A DNA stretch of 64,000 nucleotides from the NCBI RefSeq assembly GCF_003002915.1, contig NZ_PVTG01000001.1, forward strand, positions 186,001-250,000, written 5' to 3'. Below the pieces are notes generated by a model. That model did not search any database. It was not told where the DNA came from and saw nothing but the letters and a program-made list of their open reading frames with translations. The number at the start of each line of letters is the position of its first letter. Position 1 is the first letter of the stretch. The stretch comes from Geodermatophilus tzadiensis. Lineage in GTDB: Bacteria > Actinomycetota > Actinomycetes > Mycobacteriales > Geodermatophilaceae. Below, one piece after another: positions 8,854-17,638 of this stretch. The translations under genes were made by a program, and so were the position numbers.

Positions 8854-8951
8854 GCCGCGCGTTCGCTGTCGGCGCACCGCCGCGGCGGGGCCGCCCGCCC
8901 GGCGCTGGACTAGCGTGGTCGGCAGCCGTGCAACCCGAGGAGGCATCCCGA

Positions 8952-9191
8952 GTGGAAGTCAAGATCGGTGTCCAGCACTCCCCCCGGGAGCTGGTCGTCG
9001 ACAGCCCGAAGACCCCTGACGAGATCGCTGCCGACGTGGCCAAGGCCGTGTCCGGCGCCACGAAGGACGGGCTGTTGACCCTGGAGGACGAGCGCGGCCG
9101 CCGCGTGATCGTCCCGGTCGACCGCATCGCCTACGTGGAGATCGCCCAGGCCGACCAGCGCCGCGTGGGCTTCGTCGCCGGCTCCGCCTGA
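8952..9191 (+). CDS. DUF3107 small protein (Rv3208A/TB9.4-like)
   Basis: A 79-residue acidic protein starting with a GTG at 8952, with a GAGGAGG ribosome site 8 nt upstream. The sequence begins EVKIGVQHSPRELVVDS and contains LTLEDERGRRVIVPVDRIAYVEI, which matches the actinobacterial DUF3107 family. M. tuberculosis has the same small gene (TB9.4) directly after a TetR gene. Function is unknown. The gene is followed by a strong hairpin, so it is probably transcribed alone or with the TetR gene. Confidence 0.92.
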   Translation: MEVKIGVQHSPRELVVDSPKTPDEIAADVAKAVSGATKDGLLTLEDERGRRVIVPVDRIAYVEIAQADQRRVGFVAGSA

Positions 9192-9203
9192 GCAACGACC
9201 CCT

Positions 9204-9239
9204 CGACGGGCGTCCCCGCCACCGCGGGGGCGCCCGTCG
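9204..9239 (+). terminator. Hairpin terminator after DUF3107 gene
   Basis: A 16-bp stem (9204-9219 against 9224-9239, one G-T wobble) with a CACC loop starts 12 nt after the stop codon. There is no U-run. It lies between two converging genes and could stop transcription from either side. Confidence 0.8.
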
Positions 9240-9262
9240 TCGTTCGCGGGCCGGACCGTCCA

Positions 9263-9321
9263 CCGGCCCCGGTGCAGGGGCCCGCGCCGAGCTCCCGAGG
9301 CGTAGCGGGCACCGGGGTCCT
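9263..9321 (-). repeat. Stop-adjacent nested hairpin (dispersed repeat copy E)
   Basis: From the ferritin-like gene, the TGA stop is followed directly by AGGACCCCGGTG, an inner arm pair (CCCGC/GCGGG), then CCCCTGCACCGGGGCC. The outer GGTG/CACC and CCCC/GGGG arms pair. It has the same frame as the copies after moeZ and sahH, with different arm sequences that compensate each other. Confidence 0.6.
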
Positions 9322-9972
9322 TCACGGGTTGAGGCCGAGGGTGCGCATCCGCTCGGTGTGCGCGGCGGTGATGCGGTCGACCAGGCGGCCGATGCCGGTG
9401 AGGTCGCCGGTGCCGGCCAGGATCAGCCGGGCCAGCTCGTCGCGCTCGGCGATGACGGCCTGCGACTGGGAGATGGCCTCCCCGACCAGGCGCCGTCCCC
9501 ACAGCGCCAGCCGGCCCGCGAGCGTCGGCTGGGCGGCGATGGCCGCGCGCACCTCCCGGACGGCGAAGTCGGCGTGGCCGGTGTCGGCGAGCACCTCGAG
9601 GATCAGCGACCGGTCCGGCTCGGGCAGGAAGCCGGCGATCTCGCGGTAGAAGTCGGCCGCCAGCCCGTCGCCGACGTAGGCCTTGACCAGGCCCTCCAGC
9701 CACGTGCGCGGGTGGGTGCCCTCGTGGAAGCCGTCCAGTGCGCGGGTGAACGGGGCCATGACCGTCGACGGCTCGGCGCCCAGCTCCACCAGCCGGCGGA
9801 CCAGCCGGTCGTGGTGGCCGATCTCGGCAGCGGCCATCCGGGCCAGTGCGGCGCGGCCGTCGAGGGTGGGCGCCAGCCGGGCGTCCTCGGCCAGCCGGTC
9901 GAACGCGGTCAGCTCGGCGTAGGCCAGCACGCCGAGCAGGTCGACGACGGCGCGGGTGTCGACCGTGGTCAC
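9322..9972 (-). CDS. Ferritin-like fold protein (MiaE-like, Rv3210c type)
   Basis: A 216-residue helical protein. It has the metal-ligand pattern of the ferritin-like/MiaE-like superfamily: a glutamate in YAELTAFDRLAEDARL, an E-x-x-H pair in MAAAEIGHHDRL, and a later E/H set in FYREIAGFL and LADTGHADF. Such proteins use a di-iron site for hydroxylation or store metal. The exact reaction of this actinobacterial group is not known. The GTG start at 9972 is preceded by GGAGGCACCTC. It is divergent from the DEAD-box helicase, as in the mycobacterial block. Confidence 0.82.
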   Translation of the reverse strand: MTTVDTRAVVDLLGVLAYAELTAFDRLAEDARLAPTLDGRAALARMAAAEIGHHDRLVRRLVELGAEPSTVMAPFTRALDGFHEGTHPRTWLEGLVKAYVGDGLAADFYREIAGFLPEPDRSLILEVLADTGHADFAVREVRAAIAAQPTLAGRLALWGRRLVGEAISQSQAVIAERDELARLILAGTGDLTGIGRLVDRITAAHTERMRTLGLNP

Positions 9973-10344
9973 GAGGTGCCTCCGGGGCGGGGTGGGCGCC
10001 AGGGGCGCGGGACCGGCGCTGCGCACGCCTGCCGCGCAGGATCGCACGTCCGACCCGGGAGGATGAGCCCGTGCGGCGTCCCGGCGCGCGGCGATCGGGT
10101 GCCGGCACCGCCCGCGCTACCATGGGAACAGGCGGGCCGCCAGGCACGCTGGTATCTGTGCGCTGACGAACGTCGCACGACGCACCGTGGAGCCCTCCGC
10201 GGCACACCGGGTGCGTCCCCGGGGGTCCCCCGGTCCGCTGGCCGCGTCGGCGCTGGAACGCACTCCCGCGACACCCGACCGCGGAGCGCCCGGACGGCGA
10301 GGCCGTCCGCCTGCCGCTCCCCCAGCAGACCAGAGGCGAGACCA
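9973..10344 (+). promoter_or_regulatory. Divergent intergenic region with probable long leader of the DEAD-box helicase mRNA
   Basis: 372 bp without a convincing gene. A possible -10 (TACCAT, 10118-10123) would put the helicase transcript start near 10130 and give a leader of about 215 nt. The leader contains several short self-complementary stretches, such as the CGAACGTCGCACGACG area near 10165-10180. DEAD-box helicase mRNAs are often autoregulated through long structured leaders in other bacteria; here that is inference. The ferritin-like gene promoter must lie at the left end. Confidence 0.45.
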
Positions 10345-12063
10345 CTGACCTCCACCGAGAACACCCCCACCACCCCCGAGCTCGAGCACGCCGAGACCGG
10401 CGCCCCGGCCCCCGAGCAGGTCGAGCAGACCGTCGAGCAGCTCGGCGGCGCCCCCGTCGAGGAGACCGCGCCGCTGTTCAGCGACTTCGACGTCCACCCC
10501 GACGTCGTCGCCGCGCTGGCCGAGGCCGGGATCACCCGCACCTTCGCCATCCAGGAGCTCACCCTCCCGCTGGCGCTCGCCGGCCACGACCTCATCGGGC
10601 AGGCCCGCACCGGCACCGGCAAGACCCTCGGCTTCGGCGTCCCGATGCTGCAGCGCGTCGTGCCGCCGGCCGAGGGCGGGGACGGCGTCCCGCAGGCGCT
10701 GGTCGTCGTCCCCACCCGCGAGCTGTGCGTGCAGGTCGCCCGCGACCTGTCCACCGCGGGCAAGAAGCGCGGCACCCGCGTGCAGGCCATCTACGGCGGC
10801 CGCGCCTACGAGCCGCAGGTCCAGGCGCTGCAGGGCGGCGTCGAGATCGTCGTCGGCACGCCCGGGCGGCTGCTCGACCTCGCCGAGCAGGGCCACCTGA
10901 TCCTCGGCAAGGTCGAGGTGCTCGTCCTCGACGAGGCCGACGAGATGCTCGACCTGGGCTTCCTGCCCGACATCGAGCGGATCCTCGGCATGGTCCCGAC
11001 GCAGCGGCAGACGATGCTGTTCTCGGCCACCATGCCCGGCCCGATCGTCACCCTGTCGCGGTCGTTCATGACCCAGCCGACGCACATCCGGGCGCACGGC
11101 AACGACGAGGGCTCGACCGTCCCGCAGACCACCCAGTTCGTCTACCGGGCGCACAACCTCGACAAGCCCGAGCTGCTCTCCCGCGTGCTGCAGGCCCGCG
11201 ACCGCGGCCTGGTGATGGTCTTCTGCCGCACCAAGCGCACCGCGCAGAAGGTCGCCGACGAGCTCGTCGACCGCGGGTTCGCGGCTGCCGCGGTGCACGG
11301 CGACCTCGGCCAGGGCGCCCGCGAGCAGGCGCTGCGTGCCTTCCGCAGCGGGAAGGTCGACGTCCTGGTCGCCACCGACGTCGCCGCCCGCGGCATCGAC
11401 GTCACCGGCGTCAGCCACGTCGTGAACTACCAGTGCCCCGAGGACGAGAAGACCTACGTGCACCGGATCGGCCGCACCGGCCGCGCCGGGAGCACCGGTG
11501 TCGCAGTCACGCTGGTCGACTGGGACGACATCCCCCGGTGGCAGCTGATCAACAAGGCGCTCGACCTCGACTTCGCCGACCCGCCGGAGACCTACTCCAC
11601 CTCCCCGTGGGTCTACACCGACCTCGACGTGCCCGAGGGCGCCACCGGCCGGCTGCCGCGGGCGCAGCGGACCCGCGAGGGTCTGGACGCCGAGACGCTC
11701 GAGGACCTCGGCGAGACCGGCAAGAAGTCCAGGGGCGGAGGCCGCGGCCCCGCCCGCGAGGAGGCCCGCGAGGACGCCGAGCGGCCCGCCCGCTCGCGCA
11801 ACCGCCGCCGCACCCGCGGGGCGGGCCCGGCTGCCGAGGGCGCCGCCGCCGCCGAGGGTGCCGCTGCCGGGGACGCTCCCGAGGCCCCGGCCGCCGACGC
11901 CGCCGCCGGTGAGGACGCCCCGGGCAAGCCGCGTCGCCGTCGCCGTCGCCGCGGTGGCGCCAGGCGCGGCGGAGGCGCCGACGCCGGTGCCGCCGAGGGC
12001 TCCGGCAGCGACACCGGCAGCGGCACCGGCAACGACTCGGACGGCTCCGAGTCCGCCGCCTAG
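10345..12063 (+). CDS. DEAD-box ATP-dependent RNA helicase
   Basis: About 572 residues. It has the Q motif (ITRTFAIQELTLPLAL), Walker A ARTGTGKT at 87-94, PTREL, GTPGR, DEAD at 196-199, SAT at 227-229 and HRIGRTGR at 373-380. From about residue 440 there is a low-complexity, Arg/Gly/Ala-rich tail that probably binds RNA. No ATG, GTG or TTG lies at a sensible place: the frame upstream is non-conserved and the first downstream ATG falls inside the helicase core. A CTG at 10345, behind an AGAGGCGAG site, is the best start. It corresponds to RhlE (Rv3211) by position and helps ribosome assembly or RNA turnover by family. Confidence 0.9.
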   Translation: MTSTENTPTTPELEHAETGAPAPEQVEQTVEQLGGAPVEETAPLFSDFDVHPDVVAALAEAGITRTFAIQELTLPLALAGHDLIGQARTGTGKTLGFGVPMLQRVVPPAEGGDGVPQALVVVPTRELCVQVARDLSTAGKKRGTRVQAIYGGRAYEPQVQALQGGVEIVVGTPGRLLDLAEQGHLILGKVEVLVLDEADEMLDLGFLPDIERILGMVPTQRQTMLFSATMPGPIVTLSRSFMTQPTHIRAHGNDEGSTVPQTTQFVYRAHNLDKPELLSRVLQARDRGLVMVFCRTKRTAQKVADELVDRGFAAAAVHGDLGQGAREQALRAFRSGKVDVLVATDVAARGIDVTGVSHVVNYQCPEDEKTYVHRIGRTGRAGSTGVAVTLVDWDDIPRWQLINKALDLDFADPPETYSTSPWVYTDLDVPEGATGRLPRAQRTREGLDAETLEDLGETGKKSRGGGRGPAREEAREDAERPARSRNRRRTRGAGPAAEGAAAAEGAAAGDAPEAPAADAAAGEDAPGKPRRRRRRRGGARRGGGADAGAAEGSGSDTGSGTGNDSDGSESAA

Positions 12064-12071
12064 TCCGGCCG

Positions 12072-13217
12072 ATGCGCCCTCCGCCGCTGCGGGTGTGGGT
12101 CTGGACGGCGGCCACGCTCGCGCTGGTCGTCGTCGCCACCCTGCTGTGGCGGGGGTCGAGCGTCGCCGCGACCGACAGCACCACCGCGCCGGAGGCGGCC
12201 GTCCCCGACGCCGCCCCCGCCGCGGAGCTGACCGAGGCGTGGACGGCGGAGGCCGGCGCCCCGCTGCCCCGCCGGGTCGTCGAGGGCGGCCGGGTGCTGG
12301 TGACCGACGAGCACGGGTTCGCCGCCCTCGACCCGGTCACCGGCGAGGAGGCGTGGCACTACCGGCGCGGGGACGCGCGGCTGTGCGACGCGACCGCGGT
12401 CGACGGGCTCGTCGTCGCGGTGTTCCGCACCGCCGACCGCTGCGACGAGGCGCTCGCGCTCACCGCGGCCACCGGCGTGCGGGCCTGGACCCGCAACCTG
12501 AGCCTGCGCGGCGACGCCACGCTGTCGGGCACCGACCAGGTCGTGCTGGCCGCCGGCCCCACCGGCGTCGTGGTCCTCGACCCGGTGGGCGACAACGTCC
12601 GCTGGCGCTACAACCCGCCGGAGGGCTGCCGGCTGCTCGGCTCCGACGTCGGCAGCGCCGGCGTGGCGGTGCTGCAGCGCTGCCCGGGCACCGCCGCGCT
12701 CCAGCTGCGCCTCTTCGACGGCTTCTCCGGGCAGGCGCGGTGGACCCGCGACGTCGCCGTCCCCGCGGACGGCACGGTGCGGCTGACCGGCGCCGACCGG
12801 CTCGTCGGCGTCGTCGCCGGCGACACCCTCCTGCTGTCCCGGGCCGACGACGGCGCGGCGCTGGAGGAGCTGCCGCTGCCCGCGGCCACCGACGACCCCG
12901 GCACGGAGCTGCTGCACCAGGCCGGCGCCGGCGACCTCGCGCTGGTCTGGGCACGCGGCACCGTGTGGGCGCTCGACCGCGGCACCGGCGCACCCCGGTG
13001 GCAGCTGCCCGCCCTCGGCCTGCCCTCCAGCAGCGACGAGACCGACGCCGCGACGGTGTGGGTGCCCGAGGAGGGCGGCTTCGTGCAGCGCGACCTCGCC
13101 ACCGGCGCCGAGGTGGGCCGCTCGGCGGCCGGCGGGCTCGTCCCCGGCGGGCGCACCGCCGTCGTCGGCCCGGCGCTCGTCTACCGCCTGCCCGACAGGG
13201 TGACCGGGTACCGCTGA
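12072..13217 (+). CDS. PQQ/beta-propeller repeat membrane-anchored protein (Rv3212-like)
   Basis: A 381-residue protein. It has an N-terminal membrane anchor (about residues 8-26) and an extracytoplasmic beta-propeller made of PQQ-like blades. The blade motifs GFAALDPVTGEEAWHY, VVVLDPVGDNVRWRY, FDGFSGQARWTRD and VWALDRGTGAPRW are visible. There are four cysteines that may form disulfides. It starts 8 bp after the helicase stop and is probably co-transcribed. Rv3212 is the mycobacterial counterpart by position. No catalytic residues are seen, so a scaffold or sensor role is more likely than a dehydrogenase. Confidence 0.82.
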   Translation: MRPPPLRVWVWTAATLALVVVATLLWRGSSVAATDSTTAPEAAVPDAAPAAELTEAWTAEAGAPLPRRVVEGGRVLVTDEHGFAALDPVTGEEAWHYRRGDARLCDATAVDGLVVAVFRTADRCDEALALTAATGVRAWTRNLSLRGDATLSGTDQVVLAAGPTGVVVLDPVGDNVRWRYNPPEGCRLLGSDVGSAGVAVLQRCPGTAALQLRLFDGFSGQARWTRDVAVPADGTVRLTGADRLVGVVAGDTLLLSRADDGAALEELPLPAATDDPGTELLHQAGAGDLALVWARGTVWALDRGTGAPRWQLPALGLPSSSDETDAATVWVPEEGGFVQRDLATGAEVGRSAAGGLVPGGRTAVVGPALVYRLPDRVTGYR

Positions 13218-13266
13218 CTCCCCGCCGCGGCGGCGCGGACGGCTCTCGCGCGGTTGACTGGGAGCC

Positions 13267-14196
13267 ATGGTGCTGCCCGGGAGCCCCGAGACCCCCGACC
13301 GTCCCGCGCCCGTCCTCGCCGTCGCCCCCGACGACCTGCGCCAGCTCGCCGACCACGACGCGACCCCCCGCACGCTCCCCGGCCGGGCCGGGCCGCTGGC
13401 CGCGCTCGACACCGGCGGCCCCGGCCCCAGCGGCACCGTGCTCATGGTCGCCGGCTACACCGGCAGCAAGGAGGACTTCGCCCCGCTGCTCGCCCCGCTG
13501 GCCGCCGACGGCTTCCGGGTGGTGGCGCTCGACCAGCGCGGGCAGTTCGAGTCGCCCGGGCCCGACGACCCGGCCGCCTACGCGGTGCCGGAGCTGGCCG
13601 CCGACGTCCTCGCCGTCGCGCACCTGCTGGCCGCGGAGACGGGGCTCCCGCACCTGCTCGGGCACAGCTTCGGCGGCCTGGTCGCCCGGGCCGCCGTCCT
13701 CGCCGACCCGGCCGCGTTCCGCTCGCTGACTCTGCTGGGGTCCGGGCCGGCCGCGCTGACCGGCCCGCGGGTGGAGCTGCTCGACCACCTCGGCCCGCTG
13801 CTGGACGCCGGCGGGGTGGAGCTGGTGTCGGCCACGCTCGAGCAGCTGGCGATGACCGACCCGCGGGCCCAGGCCGTCCCGGCCCCGACCCGCGCCTTCT
13901 ACACCCGCCGGTTCCTCCGCAACACCGCCGCGGGGCTGCGCGGGATGGCCGACGCGATGACGACCGAACCCGACCGGGTGGCCGAGCTGGCCGCCACCGG
14001 CGTGCCGGTGCTGGTCGCCCACGGCGAGGGCGACGACGCGTGGTCACCCGCCGTGCAGGCCGACATGGCCGCACGGCTGGGCGCGCGGCACGAGGTCGTC
14101 CCGGGCGCCGTCCACTCCCCCGCCGTCGAGAACGCGCCGCACACGCTCAAGGTGCTCGAGTCGTTCTGGTCCTCCCTCCCGGCGGCCGCCCGGTGA
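13267..14196 (+). CDS. Alpha/beta hydrolase
   Basis: A 309-residue hydrolase. It has MVAGYTGSKEDF at the oxyanion-hole position, VVALDQRGQFES, the nucleophile elbow GHSFGG (serine at about 140), an acidic residue in VLVAHGEGDDAWSP and a late histidine in VPGAVHSPAVE. The layout fits proline iminopeptidase-like or esterase families. Its stop overlaps the GTG of the next gene (GTGA), so it is coupled to the MpaB-like oxygenase. Substrate unknown. Confidence 0.88.
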   Translation: MVLPGSPETPDRPAPVLAVAPDDLRQLADHDATPRTLPGRAGPLAALDTGGPGPSGTVLMVAGYTGSKEDFAPLLAPLAADGFRVVALDQRGQFESPGPDDPAAYAVPELAADVLAVAHLLAAETGLPHLLGHSFGGLVARAAVLADPAAFRSLTLLGSGPAALTGPRVELLDHLGPLLDAGGVELVSATLEQLAMTDPRAQAVPAPTRAFYTRRFLRNTAAGLRGMADAMTTEPDRVAELAATGVPVLVAHGEGDDAWSPAVQADMAARLGARHEVVPGAVHSPAVENAPHTLKVLESFWSSLPAAAR

Positions 14197-15044
14197 GCGA
14201 CGCCCGCTTCTCGGCCCTCGACTGGACCGACGAGGAGGACCGGCTGGGCTTCTTCGGCCCGGACAGCGTCACCTGGCGGGTGCACGCCGACCCGGTGTAC
14301 AGCGTCGGCGGGCTGCGCGCGCTGCTGCTCCAGGCGCTGCACCCGGTCGCGATGGACGGCGTCGCCCGCAACTCGGTCTTCCGCGAGGAGCCCTGGCAGC
14401 GGCTGACCACCACCGCCGCCTACGTCGACACGCTGACCTTCGGCACCCGCCGGGAGGCCGTCCGCGTCGTGCGCCGGGTCCGCGGGATCCACCGCCGGCT
14501 GGGCGGCACGGAGGAGACCACCGGCCGCTCCTACCGGGTCGACGACCCCGACCTGCTGCTCTGGGTGCACTGCGCGCAGGTCGACTCGCTGCTCGACGTC
14601 GCCCGCCGCGCCGGCGTGGTCGACGACGAGGAGGCCGACCGCTACGTCGCCGAGCAGGTGACCGCCGCGGAGCTGATCGGTGTCGACGCCGCCGACGCGC
14701 CCGACTCCGTCGCCGCCCTGGCCGACTACTTCGCGCGGATGCGCCCGCAGCTGGCCGTGACGCCGGCCGCCCGCGACGCCTGGCGCTTCGTCGTCGTCCC
14801 GCCGATGCCGCGGTGGGTGCAGGTGCTCACGCCGGCCCGCCCGGCGTGGGGGTCGCTGGCCTCGCTCGCGGTGGCGACGCTGCCCCCGTGGGCGCGGCGG
14901 CTGGCGTCGCTGCCGGGGTTCGCGGTCACCGACACCGCGGCCACCGCGGCACTGCGGGCCTTCCGGACCGGCCTGCTGGCCCTGCCCGACCGCGCCCGCC
15001 TCTCGCCGATCGTGCGCGCCGGCCTCGAGCGGACGGCGGCCTAA
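14193..15044 (+). CDS. Oxygenase MpaB family protein (DUF2236)
   Basis: A 283-residue protein of the latex-clearing/MpaB oxygenase family. The family carries histidines that bind heme; visible signatures are LLLQALHPVAMDGVARNS near the N-terminus and DPDLLLWVHCAQVDSLL in the middle. The GTG start is fixed by the 4-bp overlap with the hydrolase gene. Its stop overlaps the end of the convergent RecB-like gene by 4 bp, leaving no intergenic terminator. Members act on hydrophobic substrates; which one is unclear. Confidence 0.88.
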   Translation: MSDARFSALDWTDEEDRLGFFGPDSVTWRVHADPVYSVGGLRALLLQALHPVAMDGVARNSVFREEPWQRLTTTAAYVDTLTFGTRREAVRVVRRVRGIHRRLGGTEETTGRSYRVDDPDLLLWVHCAQVDSLLDVARRAGVVDDEEADRYVAEQVTAAELIGVDAADAPDSVAALADYFARMRPQLAVTPAARDAWRFVVVPPMPRWVQVLTPARPAWGSLASLAVATLPPWARRLASLPGFAVTDTAATAALRAFRTGLLALPDRARLSPIVRAGLERTAA

Positions 15045-15889
15045 CCGCCGGCTGCCGGGGTCCCGGCCGCGTCGTCCTCGGCGAGGAAGCTCCAGGTCTC
15101 GCGCGCCGGCGTCGCCGCCTGCCCGGCCGGGCAGCTGGGCCGGAAGTCGCACCAGCCGCACTGCCGGCCGGTCACCGCGGGGAACGCCTCGTCGCGCGAG
15201 GCGCCGTCCTCCAGGGCCTGGGTGGCGGCGGCGATGTCGGCGGCGACGTCCTCGGCCCGGCGCACGTGGTTGGCCAGCGAGCGCTCGGTGTGCTCGAAGG
15301 AGGCCACCGTCCCGCTGGGCAGGTGGTGCAGCTCCACCCGGCGGCAGGGCCGGCGCAGGGTGCGCTGGACGCCGAGGACGTAGACCGCGAGTGCCGGTGA
15401 CCCGCGGGCCTCGTCGTCGGTGCTCGGCACCCGGCCGGTCTTGTAGTCGACGACGACCAGCTCGTCGCCGCGCTGGTCGATGCGGTCGACCCGGCCCGAC
15501 AGCGCCAGCCGCGCCGTGGTGGCCGCGACCTGCCGCTCGGTGCCGACCGGCTCGTCGCCGGGGTCGAGGTCGGTGACGTAGTCGGTCAGCCAGCCGGCCG
15601 CGCGCGCCCGCCACCGCTCGGACTGGTCGGCGTCGCGGAAGCCGGTGGGCGACCAGGCGCCGTAGAGCAGCTGCCGCGCGGCGCCGGCGGTGCGCCGGTC
15701 GCGCGGCAGCTCCCACCACGAGCGCAGCGCCGCGTGCACGGCCGAGCCGACGGAGTTGTGCGCCCACGGTGGCCCCTTAGGCGGGGTCGGGCGGTCGACG
15801 TAGGCGAACCGGTACCGGCGGGGGCAGTCGGCGAAGGTGGCGAGCTTGCTCGGCGTCGCGGGGAACAGCCGCTGGGGCATGCCCGGCAT
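15041..15889 (-). CDS. RecB-family PD-(D/E)XK exonuclease
   Basis: About 282 residues. It has SKLATFADCPRRYRF at the N-terminus, the nuclease core GRVDRID...VVVDYKTGR (D, D and K of PD-(D/E)XK), and a C-terminal CGWCDFRPSC. The first cysteine and this C-terminal trio form the iron-sulfur cluster fastener seen in AddB/Cas4-like nucleases. The start is uncertain: ATG at 15889 is used, ATG at 15880 has a better-spaced GGAG, and GTGs up to 15934 would overlap the PHP gene. Probably acts in DNA repair; also found as a standalone gene in mycobacteria. Confidence 0.88.
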   Translation of the reverse strand: MPGMPQRLFPATPSKLATFADCPRRYRFAYVDRPTPPKGPPWAHNSVGSAVHAALRSWWELPRDRRTAGAARQLLYGAWSPTGFRDADQSERWRARAAGWLTDYVTDLDPGDEPVGTERQVAATTARLALSGRVDRIDQRGDELVVVDYKTGRVPSTDDEARGSPALAVYVLGVQRTLRRPCRRVELHHLPSGTVASFEHTERSLANHVRRAEDVAADIAAATQALEDGASRDEAFPAVTGRQCGWCDFRPSCPAGQAATPARETWSFLAEDDAAGTPAAGG

Positions 15890-15920
15890 CTCCAGCTGCG
15901 CGCCTCCCACGCCGGTCACG

Positions 15921-16796
15921 CTAACCCGGGACACCCACGGGGCCGGTGAACGGCGCGGTGCCGGTTCCCGCGGCGAGCAGCGCGTCGTACTGCCCGGGGT
16001 CGGTGAGGCAAGCCCCGATCGGCGTCGTCTTGTTGGCGCCGTGGTGGTCGCTGGAGCCGGTGGTCAGCAGCCCGAGCTCGCCGGCCAGGCCGCGCAGGTG
16101 GTCGCGCTCGGCGGGGCTGTGGTCGGGGTGGTCGACCTCCAGGCCGAGCAGCCCGGCGCCGGCCATGGCCGCGATCGCCGCGTCGTCGACCACCCGGCCG
16201 CGCTTGGTCGCCAGGCCGTGGGCGAACACGGGCACCCCGCCGGCCTCCCGGACCAGGCGGATGCCCTCGAGCACGTCGGTGTCGGCCTTGGCCACGTAGT
16301 GGGGACTGCGGTGGGACAGCAGGTCGGCGAACGCCTGGTCGACCGACTCGACGACGCCGGCCTCGACCAGCGCCCGCGCCACGTGCGGCCGGCCGACCAC
16401 CCCGCCGGCGGAGGCCTCGACGATGCGCTCCCACACCACCGGGTAGCCGGCCGCGGCCAGCGCGGTGACGATGCGCTCGCCGCGGCCGAGCCGCTCGGCC
16501 CGCAGCCGGGCGAGCTCGGCGGACAGCGCCGGGTGCGCGGGGTCGAACAGGTAGGCGAGCAGGTGCACGCTGACCGGCGGCTCGTCGGCCGGGAACCAGC
16601 GGCAGGACAGCTCCAGGCCGGGGACGACGGTCAGCCCGGCCGGCCGGGCGGCCTCCGCCGCGGCCCACCCGTCGGTGGTGTCGTGGTCGGTCAGCGCGAC
16701 CACGTCGAGGCCGGCCGCCGCGGCGGTGGCCACGAGCGCGGCCGGGCTCTCGGTGCCGTCGGAGACCGCCGAGTGGGTGTGCAGGTCGATGCGCAT
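15921..16796 (-). CDS. PHP-domain phosphoesterase (TrpH/YciV-like)
   Basis: A 291-residue PHP hydrolase. Metal ligands are visible as HTHSAVSDG at residues 6-14, the LTDHDT motif, PGLELSC, and the C-terminal SSDHHG. The family of E. coli YciV (RNase AM) and related 3',5'-nucleotide phosphatases has the same pattern. The ATG at 16796 (RIDLHTHS) is the natural start. The gene lies in a same-strand run with the PH-domain gene upstream (25 bp gap) and the nuclease gene downstream, suggesting an operon dealing with nucleic acids. That role is inferred. Confidence 0.9.
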   Translation of the reverse strand: MRIDLHTHSAVSDGTESPAALVATAAAAGLDVVALTDHDTTDGWAAAEAARPAGLTVVPGLELSCRWFPADEPPVSVHLLAYLFDPAHPALSAELARLRAERLGRGERIVTALAAAGYPVVWERIVEASAGGVVGRPHVARALVEAGVVESVDQAFADLLSHRSPHYVAKADTDVLEGIRLVREAGGVPVFAHGLATKRGRVVDDAAIAAMAGAGLLGLEVDHPDHSPAERDHLRGLAGELGLLTTGSSDHHGANKTTPIGACLTDPGQYDALLAAGTGTAPFTGPVGVPG

Positions 16797-16821
16797 CGGC
16801 GTCCAGCCTCCCCCAGCGCGC

Positions 16822-17472
16822 TCAGGCCTGCCCGGGACCGTCCTCGGGCGGGGTGCGGACGCCGGGGATGGGCTCGGTGTCGCGCCGGCCGCCGCGCTCC
16901 TCGGCGGGCTCGGGGTTGCCCTCGTCGTCGCCGCCGGCAGCGCCACCCCAGTCGCTGCCGAACAGCAGCCCGCTGACCTGGTGGTAGAGCAGGTCGGCCC
17001 GCGGCAGGAAGGTGATCTGCGACAGCGCCTGCTGCTGGCCGGCGGACTCGAAGCGGAAGGTGCCGTAGCCGAGCACCTGACCCAGCAGCGTCTCCTTCCA
17101 GGTCAGGTCGGTGATCCGGCGCAGCGGCAGCAGGGTGACGGTGCGGGCGACGATGCCCGAGGTCAGCAGCACCCGGCGGCGGGTGACGATGAAGTGCCGC
17201 ATCCACCACTCGCCGGCGCGCAGCGCGAACCAGCCCAGCGCGCCGAGCACGAGGACCAGCCCGACGGTGGCGCCGGCCTCGTCGTCGGGCTCGAGGGTGA
17301 GCACCCACAGGCCGAGGAGCGCCACCGGCAGCGCCTTGGCGGCGGGCTCGAGCAGCACGGCCCAGTGCCGGCGGGTGGCGACGACGGCCCGCTCGCCGGG
17401 CAGCAGGTACTTGGCGGCGTCCTTGGCCCACCGCGGCGGGCGGCCGTCGGTCCGGCGCGCCGGGCCGGTCAC
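16822..17472 (-). CDS. Bacterial PH-domain membrane protein
   Basis: A 216-residue protein with two transmembrane helices (about residues 45-90), then a bacterial PH (bPH2/YdbS-like) domain: WMRHFIVTRRRVLLTSG, LLPLRRITDLTWKET, and LGYGTFRFESAG. The C-terminal 50 residues are acidic and likely disordered. The same module sits beside PHP and DUF6758 genes in other actinobacteria as far as I recall. It lies 7 bp downstream of a tiny membrane-protein gene, with which it is probably co-transcribed. No enzyme function is expected. Confidence 0.85.
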   Translation of the reverse strand: MTGPARRTDGRPPRWAKDAAKYLLPGERAVVATRRHWAVLLEPAAKALPVALLGLWVLTLEPDDEAGATVGLVLVLGALGWFALRAGEWWMRHFIVTRRRVLLTSGIVARTVTLLPLRRITDLTWKETLLGQVLGYGTFRFESAGQQQALSQITFLPRADLLYHQVSGLLFGSDWGGAAGGDDEGNPEPAEERGGRRDTEPIPGVRTPPEDGPGQA

Positions 17473-17479
17473 GGCCCGC

Positions 17480-17638
17480 CTAGACGAGCGACTCGACGAA
17501 GGAGGCCAGCGACGAGGCGGCGTCCCCCAGCGCCTCGCCCGCGTTGCGCACCATCATCGCCGAGGCCTCCGGCTGCTGGATGACGTAGAAGACGACGAAG
17601 GCGACGGCCAGCCAGACGAGGAGCTTCTTCAGGTTCAC
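17480..17638 (-). CDS. Small single-pass membrane protein (52 aa)
   Basis: The GTG at 17638 is preceded by a perfect GGAGGTGGC ribosome site. The 52-residue product starts with two lysines, then one transmembrane helix (LLVWLAVAFVVFYVI), then an amphipathic stretch. The much longer in-frame version upstream (from 17746) lacks a good ribosome site and is arginine/proline-rich, so it is rejected. The gene ends 7 bp before the PH-domain gene begins. Function unknown; a partner of the PH-domain membrane protein is the simplest guess. Confidence 0.75.
   Translation of the reverse strand: MNLKKLLVWLAVAFVVFYVIQQPEASAMMVRNAGEALGDAASSLASFVESLV

Noticed and set aside
7057..8946. Long extension of the hydrolase frame across the TetR gene
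   Set aside because: The part beyond 8142 is antisense to a clear TetR gene.
9358..10344. Long in-frame extension of the DEAD-box helicase
   Set aside because: It is antisense to the ferritin-like gene and then non-conserved leader; no ribosome site or family sequence supports it.
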